Below, piece after piece: positions 6,518 to 14,573 of a DNA stretch of 15,596 nt. Under the pieces are notes generated by a model, which was not told where the DNA came from, made no database searches, and worked only from the letters and a program-made list of their open reading frames with translations. The DNA is from G039029935 sp039029935 (GTDB lineage: Bacteria; Chloroflexota; Anaerolineae; Caldilineales; Caldilineaceae): contig JBCCFC010000151.1 of assembly GCA_039029935.1 (NCBI GenBank), forward strand, positions 1 to 15,596, read 5' to 3'. The translations under genes were made by a program, and so were the position numbers. How positions within the stretch are numbered: the stretch's first letter is position 1; the number at the start of each line of letters is the position of its first letter.

Positions 6518-7764
6518 TCAAACAGATTTTTTCGCTATTCGTTTCGCTTTATCATCTATCCAGGTGGTTTATACAAAATCACTGGATATGGATTTTTGCT
6601 GCCTTCTTTTTGGTAACGACATTATTGACACAGCATCCGACATGGGCAGCGCCATCACCACGCTCTTTGAATCAAACGGTCCCCGACGCAACGCCAACTT
6701 CAACACCACAGCCATTGCCAACCGCGACACCAACCAGTGTTGCCACTTCGCTACTACCGACACCAACACCGACACACACACCAACGAGAGGCCCCACAGA
6801 TACACCAACGCCAACCCCGCTACCGCCATCTGAGTTGAAGGGTGAAGTCAGTGCAGCCGTATTGAATGTGCGATCAGGTCCCAGCACGAGTAACGAAATC
6901 ATTGGTTCAATTTCTTCGGGTGAAACATTTGACATTCATTCTCGCAATGAGGATGGTTCATGGTGGTATGTCTGTTGTGTATCGGGGACGGACACACCTG
7001 GGTGGGTCAGCTCACAATCTGTCAACCCAAACTTTAACATTGAGCAATCGCAAACGCTTATACCACTTTATCAAGCACCACCGACACCAACGCCAACCTT
7101 GACTTTTACACCCTCGCCGACACCGGAAGTTACACCAACGGCGAATGGCACTGTACAGGGTGAACAGACGGATGAGCAGGAGCAAAATGGCGCTGAGGGG
7201 GATGCTACCTCGCAGACAGATGAAACGAATACTGCTGAGACAAATGCTGCTGATGATAATGCAAATGAAAATGACGATCCGAGCAACAATGCAGAGGATG
7301 AGGCAGCAAATGAGACTGTAAATGAGACTGTGACGCCAACCGGTGATGCAGCACTAGATGTAGAGATACGAACCGTGCCGCAATTTGTGTGGCAGGGGCG
7401 TCAATTTGAGATGCAATTTACGGCAGTCAATACCAGCGAACATGATGCCGTCAATGTGACGATTCGCAACGAATTAGACAGTTTGATTCAATTTATCGCT
7501 GGTGAGATTACAGGTGACAATCAATTCAATGGTGAGTTCACCCAAGAGACCAGTGAGCAGGGCAAAGTTGTCTTTATGATCACTTGGCCCATAGTCCCTG
7601 CCAATGAATCTGCAACCGCGACAATTCAGGCCAGAATTTCACCCGATTTCCCTGAAGGTGGCGTGATTGATAACTTAGCCGTTGCCAGTGCAGATAATGT
7701 AGAAGGCATGACCGTTGGTGTTAGCATTGGGATGCCACCAACAAGTTTGCCCGACTTTAAGTGA
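6514..7764 (+). CDS. Envelope protein with SH3b domain, Thr/Pro linkers and a DUF11-like domain
   Basis: The product is 416 aa. A long N-region and hydrophobic segment (about 25-40) ending near HPTWAAPS (41-48) act as signal peptide or anchor. A Pro/Thr linker (55-105) is followed by a bacterial SH3 domain (about 111-170: VLNVRSGPS, then WVSSQSV), a fold that often binds cell-wall peptides. The SH3b part has adjacent Cys154-Cys155. After a second TPTPT linker (188-209) comes a very acidic Asn/Asp/Glu/Thr segment (214-275), probably unstructured. The C-terminal Ig-like domain (about 278-405) resembles DUF11/CARDB-type repeats of surface proteins. There is no LPxTG motif or C-terminal anchor. 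The start overlaps the glycosyltransferase stop by 4 nt. The linkers would be natural O-glycosylation targets for its neighbours, but that is inference. Confidence 0.88.
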   Translation: MIKQIFSLFVSLYHLSRWFIQNHWIWIFAAFFLVTTLLTQHPTWAAPSPRSLNQTVPDATPTSTPQPLPTATPTSVATSLLPTPTPTHTPTRGPTDTPTPTPLPPSELKGEVSAAVLNVRSGPSTSNEIIGSISSGETFDIHSRNEDGSWWYVCCVSGTDTPGWVSSQSVNPNFNIEQSQTLIPLYQAPPTPTPTLTFTPSPTPEVTPTANGTVQGEQTDEQEQNGAEGDATSQTDETNTAETNAADDNANENDDPSNNAEDEAANETVNETVTPTGDAALDVEIRTVPQFVWQGRQFEMQFTAVNTSEHDAVNVTIRNELDSLIQFIAGEITGDNQFNGEFTQETSEQGKVVFMITWPIVPANESATATIQARISPDFPEGGVIDNLAVASADNVEGMTVGVSIGMPPTSLPDFK

Positions 7765-7780
7765 TGCCTGATAGATAATC

Positions 7781-9526
7781 ATGGAACGACAAGCCGAGAC
7801 ACAAGAAAATATTCAGCGTAAACGATTATGGCCTTTACAGATAGGCGTTGTCATCGTCTCGGCTCTTGCCGCTTTTTATGTATACCTGATCAGTGCCGCA
7901 CCAGGACTAACTTGGGCGCATCATGGTCAGGATGGCGGAGAGTTCCTCGCCGCTGCCATGACAAACGGGGTTCCCCACCCGCCAGGTTATCCACTCTATA
8001 TCCTTTTGTTACAAGGATGGTTTCGTCTTGTCGCACTCATCCATCCGCTTTGGAGTTCGAGTAGTGTACTCACATCCATTGCATGGTATGGAAATCTTTT
8101 CAGTGGCGTGTGTGCGGCATTAAGCGTCGGTGTAACCACATCTGTTGCGACAAAATTGTTACAAACATCCGTTGGCGGGTCAGAGGGAGCAACAGGTCCA
8201 TTTGAGGGTTCACTTGCTTGGTCTGGTGGATGGCCCAGTATATGGCCCAATATTTGGGGCGCGGTTGTCGGGCTTGCATGGGCAATCAGCCCTCTTCTAT
8301 GGGGCCAAGCGATTATCACAGAGGTCTATGCGCTTCACGCGTTGCTGATATCCTTGTTAGGTTGGGTACTCTTTAACCACCAAGGCAAGCCAACAATTCT
8401 GGTTCCGATCATTGCATTGGGTGTTGCAAACCACCTTACCTTTGTGCTATTACTGCCCGCTGTCTTATATTATAGATATTTTTGTGCCAAAGATGACTAC
8501 GCAAAAAATATAGTCGAACATCTCCTAAAGAGCGTGATACCCATCGCCATCGGTGGCATTTTGGGTATGCTTTTTTTCATCCGCATCCCGTGGGTGACAG
8601 GCGTCTCCATTGGTGGCCTGTCATGGCAGGGCAACCTATCACCCGTCAACTGGGGATATGCGGACAACTGGGAAGGATTGTGGTGGCTGGTGAGTGGTAA
8701 TGCCTATCAGGGGTATCTTTTTGGCATCCCCGCGGAAAATGTGTTCAAACGTGTCACTACATGGGGCAATACATTGACCACCCAATACACACCAGTTGGA
8801 CTGGGCTTGGCACTGTTAGGGCTTTCACAATGGGATACCCACCAACCACACTTACGCAACTTTATCCTCCTGTGGATTTTTCCTGTCAGCATTTATTCGA
8901 TCAGCTATTACACATCCGACAGCGATATTTATTTATTATCTGTTACGTGGATTATGCTGGTCCCAACCAGTGTCGGGATTCGGGTTGCGATGGACTGGCT
9001 GACAAAGATGATTCGCCAACGATTTAGCCGTGCAAATCAGCGCAAACAGGCTATGCACTCTCTAATACACCCTCTGATACACGGGAGTACCAGTTTGGTG
9101 ATACTCTGCGCCTGTATAGCAATTATGTGGGTACGCTACCCAATATTAACACTGCATATGGATACACAGGCCGAAGCATATGTAGACAATGTGCTTGATG
9201 TGGTCGAACCCAGTAGTATCATCATCAGCAATGGGGATCGGCAGACGTTTGCGCTTTGGTATGCAGCATGGGCAACGGGTGAACTTTTAGATCGTGCGCC
9301 CGATGCCGTGATTGTCAACCAATCTCTCTACCAATTTGCTTGGTATCGACGGCTGATTCAAGATATCTATCCACATGTTCCCGATATTGATCAAGATTTA
9401 TTGACAATGATTGATACCAATAAAACAACACGTCCGGTTTTCCTCGGTGAAAAGCTAGAAATTTTTCCAAAATCTCAATTAAAACGGATGGGTCACGTAT
9501 GGCGTTATGTACCAAATCCAGAATAG
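7781..9526 (+). CDS. DUF2723 multi-spanning membrane protein (GT-C-like)
   Basis: The product is 581 aa with about ten hydrophobic segments. The diagnostic DUF2723 signature is at the first external loop: APGLTWAHHGQDGGEF (39-54), then GVPHPPGYPLY (63-73). D51 and E54 occupy the place where GT-C enzymes keep the acidic residues that bind the lipid-phosphate sugar donor. The hydrophilic C-terminal part (about 455-581) lies after the last helix and probably outside the membrane. Family members are related to protein O-mannosyltransferases and mostly uncharacterised in bacteria, so transfer of a lipid-linked sugar to a surface protein or glycan is a family-based guess. It starts 16 nt after the SH3b protein gene, so it belongs to the same operon; no strong ribosome-binding site is visible. 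Confidence 0.9.
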   Translation: MERQAETQENIQRKRLWPLQIGVVIVSALAAFYVYLISAAPGLTWAHHGQDGGEFLAAAMTNGVPHPPGYPLYILLLQGWFRLVALIHPLWSSSSVLTSIAWYGNLFSGVCAALSVGVTTSVATKLLQTSVGGSEGATGPFEGSLAWSGGWPSIWPNIWGAVVGLAWAISPLLWGQAIITEVYALHALLISLLGWVLFNHQGKPTILVPIIALGVANHLTFVLLLPAVLYYRYFCAKDDYAKNIVEHLLKSVIPIAIGGILGMLFFIRIPWVTGVSIGGLSWQGNLSPVNWGYADNWEGLWWLVSGNAYQGYLFGIPAENVFKRVTTWGNTLTTQYTPVGLGLALLGLSQWDTHQPHLRNFILLWIFPVSIYSISYYTSDSDIYLLSVTWIMLVPTSVGIRVAMDWLTKMIRQRFSRANQRKQAMHSLIHPLIHGSTSLVILCACIAIMWVRYPILTLHMDTQAEAYVDNVLDVVEPSSIIISNGDRQTFALWYAAWATGELLDRAPDAVIVNQSLYQFAWYRRLIQDIYPHVPDIDQDLLTMIDTNKTTRPVFLGEKLEIFPKSQLKRMGHVWRYVPNPE

Positions 9527-9555
9527 GCGCAGGAGTGAGCATTACATAGATAGAG

Positions 9556-9619
9556 GTGTTCAAGTTTAGATGTTGTAGGGGCGTACCCGACAATATCGCC
9601 ATTTATGTAAATTGAACAC
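9556..9619 (+). other. Nested inverted repeat between the DUF2723 and DUF4012 genes
   Basis: The outer stem pairs 9556-9568 with 9608-9619 (12 bp, one bulged G). The inner stem pairs 9569-9576 with 9590-9597 (8 bp, one G-U on the plus strand), capped by GGG/CCC. There is no T-run after it, so it is not a classic terminator. It could partly separate expression of the two genes or protect an mRNA end. Confidence 0.5.
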
Positions 9620-9640
9620 ACCGAACATACATAGAGTATT

Positions 9641-11722
9641 ATGGCTAAAAAAGACCCAGCAAAATCATCAGGAAAGCAGAAAAAAAAGCCATCCACCAAG
9701 CTAGGTCAAGCCCGACAACCAGAGGTGGAAATTTCCATCGCCCCCGCGGGCGTTTGGACACTTTTGTCATCGCCAAAAAGCGTGATGCAGAAAGTGATTG
9801 GTGCCCCTTTTTGGTCAATATTCTTCCGCAGGCTGCGACAAACAGTAGGGATATGCCTGTTGCTGCTCCTGCTCTGGGTTGGCTATAAAGGGGTTCGTCT
9901 GGGATACTATGGTTGGCAGTCATACCAAAATGCGCAATTTCTGCTTACCTTTGCAGATGATATACCGGACCTGCAAGAGATAGATGCACAGACGCTGACA
10001 CAACTGCAAGAAACCTTTGCTGGCTTATCACAAGCGCTCAGCGGCATTGACAAAGAGGCCAAGGTATTTATGCCCTTGGTGCAACGGAATGCCTTGTGGT
10101 TTGGTCCTGAGTATGAGCAAACATTAGAGGCATCGCCACAATTATTAACCTTTGCACAGGCAATGACCGCGTTGACAGCAGAAGGACTTGCAGTTATTGG
10201 CCCCGCTTGGCAGGAGGAATCCAATTCCTCAGCCCCAGAAGATTCGCTCAAGGATATCATCTCACGAGTTGTTCCGCTCGTTGCCAGCTCATCACATGAG
10301 TTTCAGTCAATGGCGGGTCACGCGGCAACTGCAACGGAAGCGATTGACTCAATAGGGAACATTCACCACTTGCACCCGCGCCTCGCCAGTCTGCTGACAC
10401 AAGCCAAACCGTTGTTACCACTGATGGAACCGATGTTAGAAGTCGCCCCAAGGGTTCCCAGTGCTGTCGGGTTTGATGGTCCAAAGACCTATTTGCTGTT
10501 GATGCAAAACAACCACGAACTGCGTGGGACGGGCGGGTTTCTGACAGCAGTGGGTCAGGTGGTCTTAGATGCGGGTCAGCTTAGTTCGCTTGATTTTCAC
10601 GATAGCTATGACATCCAGCGTGAAGAGGGGGAGTATCCTTGGGCACCCATTCCGATGCGTGATTACATGGGCATTGAGTTGATGCTTTTTCGGGATGCCA
10701 ACTGGTCGCCCGATTTGCCGACAACGGCACAGGTGGTCCGCTCTCTCTATCAGCAGGACACAGGTGTCGTTGTGGATGGCATTGTCACGATTGATCTTCA
10801 TGCTGTGGAAAATTTAATCACAGCCATCGAGCCGCTGACACTCAAAGGGACAGACCAACCGCTGACGGGCAGCAATATTGTTGACCAAGTGAAAGAATTT
10901 TGGAATAGACCGCTGGAAACGGAAGAAACCAGAGACAATGTTGACTTTTGGCGATGGTGGGAGCAACGCAAAGACTTTATTCCGGCGTTGGCCGATGCGG
11001 GTATCGAGCGGTTACAGAGTGGCGATGTTGACTATGAAAAAGCCGTGCAAGCGGCACTGGATTCATTGGATCAACGTTCCATCCAGATTTGGTTGGCTGA
11101 TCAAGAGGTGTCTGCCGTGCTTGCAACATTGGGCTGGGATGGTGGTCTCCAACCTCAGCCTGAAATTGACTTTGTGGGGCTGGTGGACACCAATTTGGGC
11201 TTTAACAAAGTTGATTCCGTCGTCAAGCGTCGTCTTGAATATCAGGTGGGCTGGCTCAATCAAAGCGAATCCAGTAAGCAGCCTGTGGGGATTGCCACAG
11301 CCACAATTCATTATCAACACCCGCTTGACCTCCCTAACCACGAGTGCGACATTACCCCGCGCTACGGCGCAGACTATGACGATATGGCGCGACGCTGTTA
11401 TTTTAACTATGTCCGTCTGTATGTCCCTGTTGGCAGCACGCTGGAGGGTTGGCAAGGCGTTGAAGATGAATCGGTCAGCAGCAGTCGGGGGGAATCAGGG
11501 TTGGCTCTCTTTTCCGGCTATTTCAAAATGCTGCCGGGCAAAGAGCACAGCGTGACTTTCCATTATCGTCTGCCAGAGTATATTACACCCAACAACTACA
11601 AACTGGTGATGCAACGTCAATCAGGCACAAATCCACTGCCATTTCGGGTCCAAGCAGGGCAAGATGTATTTGAGGGAACGTTGACGACAAATACGAAGGT
11701 GTTTGAATTTCGTGAGCCATAA
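9641..11722 (+). CDS. DUF4012 membrane-anchored protein
   Basis: The product is 693 aa. The first 30 residues are Lys-rich and probably cytoplasmic, followed by a single membrane helix (about 67-83), so most of the protein is outside. Residues about 100-270 are helical and resemble a coiled stalk. The DUF4012 core follows (about 283-420), recognisable by LLLMQNNHELRGTGGF (285-300), DANWSPDLP (352-360) and VVVDGIVTIDL (376-386). The C-terminal third is beta-rich. The biochemical role of DUF4012 is not known; it is commonly found beside exopolysaccharide and cell-surface genes in Chloroflexota and Actinobacteria, which fits the genes upstream. It lies 114 nt after the DUF2723 gene, separated by a hairpin, so it may be the operon's last gene or have partly separate expression. 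No clear ribosome-binding site precedes the ATG. Confidence 0.9.
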   Translation: MAKKDPAKSSGKQKKKPSTKLGQARQPEVEISIAPAGVWTLLSSPKSVMQKVIGAPFWSIFFRRLRQTVGICLLLLLLWVGYKGVRLGYYGWQSYQNAQFLLTFADDIPDLQEIDAQTLTQLQETFAGLSQALSGIDKEAKVFMPLVQRNALWFGPEYEQTLEASPQLLTFAQAMTALTAEGLAVIGPAWQEESNSSAPEDSLKDIISRVVPLVASSSHEFQSMAGHAATATEAIDSIGNIHHLHPRLASLLTQAKPLLPLMEPMLEVAPRVPSAVGFDGPKTYLLLMQNNHELRGTGGFLTAVGQVVLDAGQLSSLDFHDSYDIQREEGEYPWAPIPMRDYMGIELMLFRDANWSPDLPTTAQVVRSLYQQDTGVVVDGIVTIDLHAVENLITAIEPLTLKGTDQPLTGSNIVDQVKEFWNRPLETEETRDNVDFWRWWEQRKDFIPALADAGIERLQSGDVDYEKAVQAALDSLDQRSIQIWLADQEVSAVLATLGWDGGLQPQPEIDFVGLVDTNLGFNKVDSVVKRRLEYQVGWLNQSESSKQPVGIATATIHYQHPLDLPNHECDITPRYGADYDDMARRCYFNYVRLYVPVGSTLEGWQGVEDESVSSSRGESGLALFSGYFKMLPGKEHSVTFHYRLPEYITPNNYKLVMQRQSGTNPLPFRVQAGQDVFEGTLTTNTKVFEFREP

Positions 11723-11751
11723 CAGGCTTGAGCAAGTATTCTGGACAGAAA

Positions 11752-11781
11752 TTGACTTGGCAAAGACAATAACAATAGAGT
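11752..11781 (+). promoter_or_regulatory. Possible promoter of the nuclease-family gene
   Basis: TTGACT (11752-11757) and TAGAGT (11776-11781) are separated by 18 nt. The -10 match is only four of six. Transcription would start almost at the ATG (11791), giving a leaderless or nearly leaderless mRNA, which would fit the absence of a Shine-Dalgarno sequence. Confidence 0.3.
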
Positions 11782-11790
11782 AAAATCATT

Positions 11791-12768
11791 ATGGCAAACA
11801 ACAAAACGAAATCGGACCCCATTGACTGGCATCGGTTATTGGGTCTGGTTCTGGCAATTATCTTTGAGCGTTTATCATACACCACCGAAGTGGAAGTAGA
11901 TGTTTCGCGCAAGAAGCAATTAGTGGACATTATTGCCGTGCGCAAAGAGGAAGAAGAGGCGCTGGCTCAACGATTTGCCCCGCTTCCCCCAGAGTATTGG
12001 GAAGTTTTTGGCGAGCTAAACCAGCATAACCTTATCTCGTTCAAATCATACAGTGAGTCATTCAATGCTCCTGCCCATGAAGAATTTCTGGGGCACTTGA
12101 GTGACTACTGCAAAAATCGGGAAGTGAAACGTGAAGACGTCAATCTCTATGTCATCACCCATCATTACCCTCAATCCCTGCTCAAAAATTTTCGAGCAAA
12201 AGGGTTTGTGACAGTTGTAAAAGAAGATGAAATCTATGACCTCGATCTGGATCCGTTGAAAAAAGTGCGTTTCATTGTCTGTCGTGTGACAGGGCATCCA
12301 GTTCTTGGATTGTTTTCCGACGATGAAGAGCGTATTGTGAAGAGTTTTGATCACATATTCAATGAGACAGACCTATTTGAGGAAACAACAACCTATCTAG
12401 GGCGAATTTCGGACTATATAGCGGAGGTAATGGGAACTATGTATACAGAAGCTGACTTTATTCGTGATTATCCACGAAGAGAAGGTGAAGTCAATATCTT
12501 TACGCATATGGCGAAGATGTTTACTAAAAATAGACAAGAGGGCCGTAAAGAAGGTCGCTATGAAGGTATGCGCATTTCGCTTCTAAATTTAATCGACCAT
12601 CGTTATCAGCCTTCAGCGAAACAACGCGCAGATATTGAAGGACAATTACAACAAATTGACTCGTCCAAGATTTTTAATGACCTGACCAATGTATGTCTTG
12701 AACAAGCAGATATCGACAATTTCCAAGAGGTACTTGATACGTATATTCCAGACTTTGTTACAGTCTAG
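11791..12768 (+). CDS. PD-(D/E)XK / Rpn-like nuclease-family protein
   Basis: The product is 325 aa, cytoplasmic. The N-terminal part looks like a PD-(D/E)XK fold: an alpha helix with FERL (25-28), then QLVDIIAV with D46 as the metal-binding acid, and HNLISFKSYSE (79-89) with K85 as the catalytic Lys. The acid normally two residues before that Lys is S83. The C-terminal part has the charged EGRKEGRYEG run (250-259) and a following helix pair, a layout typical of Rpn/'transposase-like' nucleases of cyanobacteria and Chloroflexota. Some Rpn proteins promote RecA-independent recombination or act in phage defence; neither is shown here. It is 68 nt after the DUF4012 gene with a possible promoter of its own and ends facing the sirtuin gene 50 nt away. 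Confidence 0.72.
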   Translation: MANNKTKSDPIDWHRLLGLVLAIIFERLSYTTEVEVDVSRKKQLVDIIAVRKEEEEALAQRFAPLPPEYWEVFGELNQHNLISFKSYSESFNAPAHEEFLGHLSDYCKNREVKREDVNLYVITHHYPQSLLKNFRAKGFVTVVKEDEIYDLDLDPLKKVRFIVCRVTGHPVLGLFSDDEERIVKSFDHIFNETDLFEETTTYLGRISDYIAEVMGTMYTEADFIRDYPRREGEVNIFTHMAKMFTKNRQEGRKEGRYEGMRISLLNLIDHRYQPSAKQRADIEGQLQQIDSSKIFNDLTNVCLEQADIDNFQEVLDTYIPDFVTV

Positions 12769-12818
12769 GGTAGAAACATGACCTGCGTTTAATGCACCCA
12801 GAAATATGAGAAAGGATG

Positions 12819-13562
12819 CTAGCCCATCGCTGCCACAATGGCAGGCAAAGCCTCACCACTCGGTGCAGGTATATGTACATCAGCCATGCGCGATATTTCG
12901 CCATAATCAGGGTTGATATCAATGATCGTAGCCCCATTTTCGCTCGCCAACAAGGGTAAATAGGCGGCGGGATAGACAATCCCGCTTGTACCCACCACCA
13001 ACATCACTTGGCAATTTTCAGATGCTTTCCACGCTCGATCCATTTGCAAGCGCGGCATGGCTTCACCAAACCACACCACATCGGCACGCACCAACCCATT
13101 ACAATGGGGACAGTGTGGCGGCTGGTCAGCAGTCAACTCATCATCACTCACGTCATAGTCACGTGTACATTCATTACAGCGGAACTTCCCAATTGTGCCA
13201 TGCAGATGAATCACCGACTCGCAGCCGCCTCGCTCATGCAGATTATCCACATTCTGTGTCACCATTGTGAAGTCCTCTGTACGTTGAGCAATTTCGGCAA
13301 TTGCAACATGCCCCGGATTTGGCTGTGCCTTGCCCATGTCACCAACACGTGCCGCATACCACCGCCACACCTTGCCAGGGTCGCTGCGAAATCCTTCCTG
13401 TGAGGCCAATTCTTCCAGATTGAACTTTGTCCATAACCCCGTCTCTGGGTCACGAAAGGTGGAAATGCCTGACTCTGCGCTGACACCTGCACCGGTGAGA
13501 CAGACAACGCGGTCAGCGCGTTCGAGAATTTTGGCGGCGTATTTGATTAGTTCTTGGTTCAT
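12819..13562 (-). CDS. NAD-dependent protein deacylase (sirtuin, class III / CobB-SIRT5 type)
   Basis: The product is 247 aa, the usual size for bacterial sirtuins. It removes acyl groups from lysine using NAD. Seen in order: GAGVSAESGIS (24-34) and FRDPETGLW (36-44) for NAD binding, TQNVDNLHERGG (102-113), catalytic H121 in HLHGT, a zinc site of C129/C132 and C151/C154, GTSGIVYPAA (191-200) and INPD (216-219). Y69 and R72 in WYAARV match the Tyr-x-x-Arg pair that lets class III enzymes take succinyl or malonyl groups as well as acetyl. The start at 13562 is chosen because AGGAG lies 5 nt upstream. An ATG at 13670 in the same frame would add 36 residues read from repeat DNA, so it is rejected. 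The gene probably has its own promoter; no strong one is evident. Confidence 0.95.
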   Translation of the reverse strand: MNQELIKYAAKILERADRVVCLTGAGVSAESGISTFRDPETGLWTKFNLEELASQEGFRSDPGKVWRWYAARVGDMGKAQPNPGHVAIAEIAQRTEDFTMVTQNVDNLHERGGCESVIHLHGTIGKFRCNECTRDYDVSDDELTADQPPHCPHCNGLVRADVVWFGEAMPRLQMDRAWKASENCQVMLVVGTSGIVYPAAYLPLLASENGATIIDINPDYGEISRMADVHIPAPSGEALPAIVAAMG

Positions 13563-13580
13563 GTTTGCTCCTGATGAATA

Positions 13581-13627
13581 ATTAATTGGTGAATTGTTGA
13601 ATTGGTGGATTGGTGGATTGTTAATTA
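13581..13627. repeat. Short phrase repeat ATTGGTGG / AATTGTTG
   Basis: Degenerate 8-9 nt units lie upstream of the sirtuin gene, including two perfect tandem ATTGGTGG copies (13601-13608 and 13609-13616), flanked by TTAATTA-like ends. They lie in the presumed leader of the sirtuin gene. Confidence 0.6.
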
Positions 13628-13676
13628 GAGTACGCTCAAGTATCGAGTCATTCTGAAATGTATGGTTCACTCAACG

Positions 13677-14486
13677 CTATACATATGTGGTTCCTGTCGC
13701 CATTAACCATATGCCCCAAACGATGAAGCCGATGCCAGCGATGCGTCCCAGTTTGTCGCCTGCGGGTACAAGCTTTTCGATGAGAATCAGCGCGGTGATG
13801 ATACCCATCCACAGTAGGTTCATCACGCCAGCGACAAAGAGTAGTGCCATTAGCAGCCAACAACAGATCATGCAATCATAGCCATGATGTAAGCCCATCA
13901 TGATTGCGCCGCGCTTGCCATCTCTCCATTCCGTGAGTAGAAAGCCAAGCGGTGATCGACAATGGTCCAAACAGGCATATTTGAGTGGCGACCATTGGAA
14001 TAGCCCTGCACCGATGAGTAGCACCCCTCCAAGATAGGGGCTTGTGCTGATCATTTCTGGCGAAATCAAGGTAAAGCTATGCAACCCCCATTGGGCAAAG
14101 GTCGCAACTGCACTATAAACTGTCCAGACGGCTAAGTAGCCAATGAAGAAAAAACTGGTGGGGACAAAGGAGTTGGCTTTTGTTGGTTGATTTAATTTTT
14201 GCTGGTTGATCTTGGCAAAGAGAAGCAGAAATGGGGCCACTGCTGGCCCCATCATCGCAATCATCATGACCGTCCACATGGCAAACACCAGCACGAAATC
14301 GGTTGGTTGCCAGTCATAAGGGAGGACAGAGCAGATGCCAATGCCCAGATTGATACCCATATTTTGCACCATGTAGATGGTGTATGCCCATGCAAGAAGG
14401 GTGATGCCTGTCAGACCGCCAATGATCATCCAGCGGTCGTTCAAAAAAGTGTCTTTAGAAAATATCTTAAAAGATGATGCTACCAT
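13677..14486 (-). CDS. DUF2182 integral membrane protein, putative metal-binding
   Basis: The product is 269 aa with about six membrane helices. The DUF2182 hallmarks are present: AMWTVMMIAMMGP (69-81), rich in Met; LKYACLDHCRSP (168-179), with a Cys-His-Cys cluster; and GLHHGYDCMICCW (198-210), with two His and three Cys. These residues could bind metal, and the family has been described as predicted metal-binding membrane proteins, but its job is unknown. The ATG at 14486 is only 22 nt from the palindrome at 14509-14573, so its promoter must overlap that element or transcription must read through it. AGGC upstream gives a weak ribosome-binding site. The stop is 114 nt before the sirtuin start, in the same direction; a shared transcript is possible but not evident. 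Confidence 0.88.
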   Translation of the reverse strand: MVASSFKIFSKDTFLNDRWMIIGGLTGITLLAWAYTIYMVQNMGINLGIGICSVLPYDWQPTDFVLVFAMWTVMMIAMMGPAVAPFLLLFAKINQQKLNQPTKANSFVPTSFFFIGYLAVWTVYSAVATFAQWGLHSFTLISPEMISTSPYLGGVLLIGAGLFQWSPLKYACLDHCRSPLGFLLTEWRDGKRGAIMMGLHHGYDCMICCWLLMALLFVAGVMNLLWMGIITALILIEKLVPAGDKLGRIAGIGFIVWGIWLMATGTTYV

Positions 14487-14508
14487 GAATTGCCTGTTTT
14501 GTCATTGG

Positions 14509-14573
14509 GAAAGAAATATAAGCAGAGCAACCAAGTTTTTCAAAAACTTGGTTGCTCTGCTTATATTTCTTTC
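14509..14573. terminator. 32-bp perfect palindrome after msrQ (bidirectional terminator)
   Basis: Positions 14509-14540 and 14542-14573 are perfectly complementary around the single base 14541. The GC-richer core CTTGGTTGCTCTGC is followed on both strands by TTATATTTCTTT and preceded by the matching A-rich tract, as in bidirectional intrinsic terminators. It starts 8 nt past the msrQ stop codon. Such length and perfection are unusual for a plain terminator. Confidence 0.75.
14515..14543 (-). promoter_or_regulatory. Promoter-like sequence inside the palindrome, reading into the DUF2182 gene
   Basis: On the minus strand TTGAAA (14543-14538) and TATATT (14520-14515) are separated by exactly 17 nt, five of six matches each. 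The start would be near 14507, about 21 nt before the DUF2182 ATG. On the plus strand the central base change makes the same -35 box TTCAAA, a poorer match, so the minus direction is favoured. Confidence 0.5.

Noticed and set aside
10938..11555. Open frame of 205 codons on the plus strand
   Set aside because: It is a shifted frame within the DUF4012 gene, rich in Trp/Arg/Met as out-of-frame translations are, with no recognisable domain.
12769..12818. Terminator between the convergent nuclease and sirtuin genes
   Set aside because: I found no convincing stem with a T-tract in these 50 nt.
13563..13670. 36-residue N-terminal extension of the sirtuin
   Set aside because: It would translate the ATTGGTGG repeat region into Asn/Pro/Ile-rich residues. 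AGGAG before the ATG at 13562 and the normal sirtuin N-terminus favour the shorter form.
14509..14573. Miniature transposon (MITE)
   Set aside because: I see no target-site duplication and the palindrome sits exactly at the msrQ terminator position. A genome-wide copy count would be needed to reopen this.
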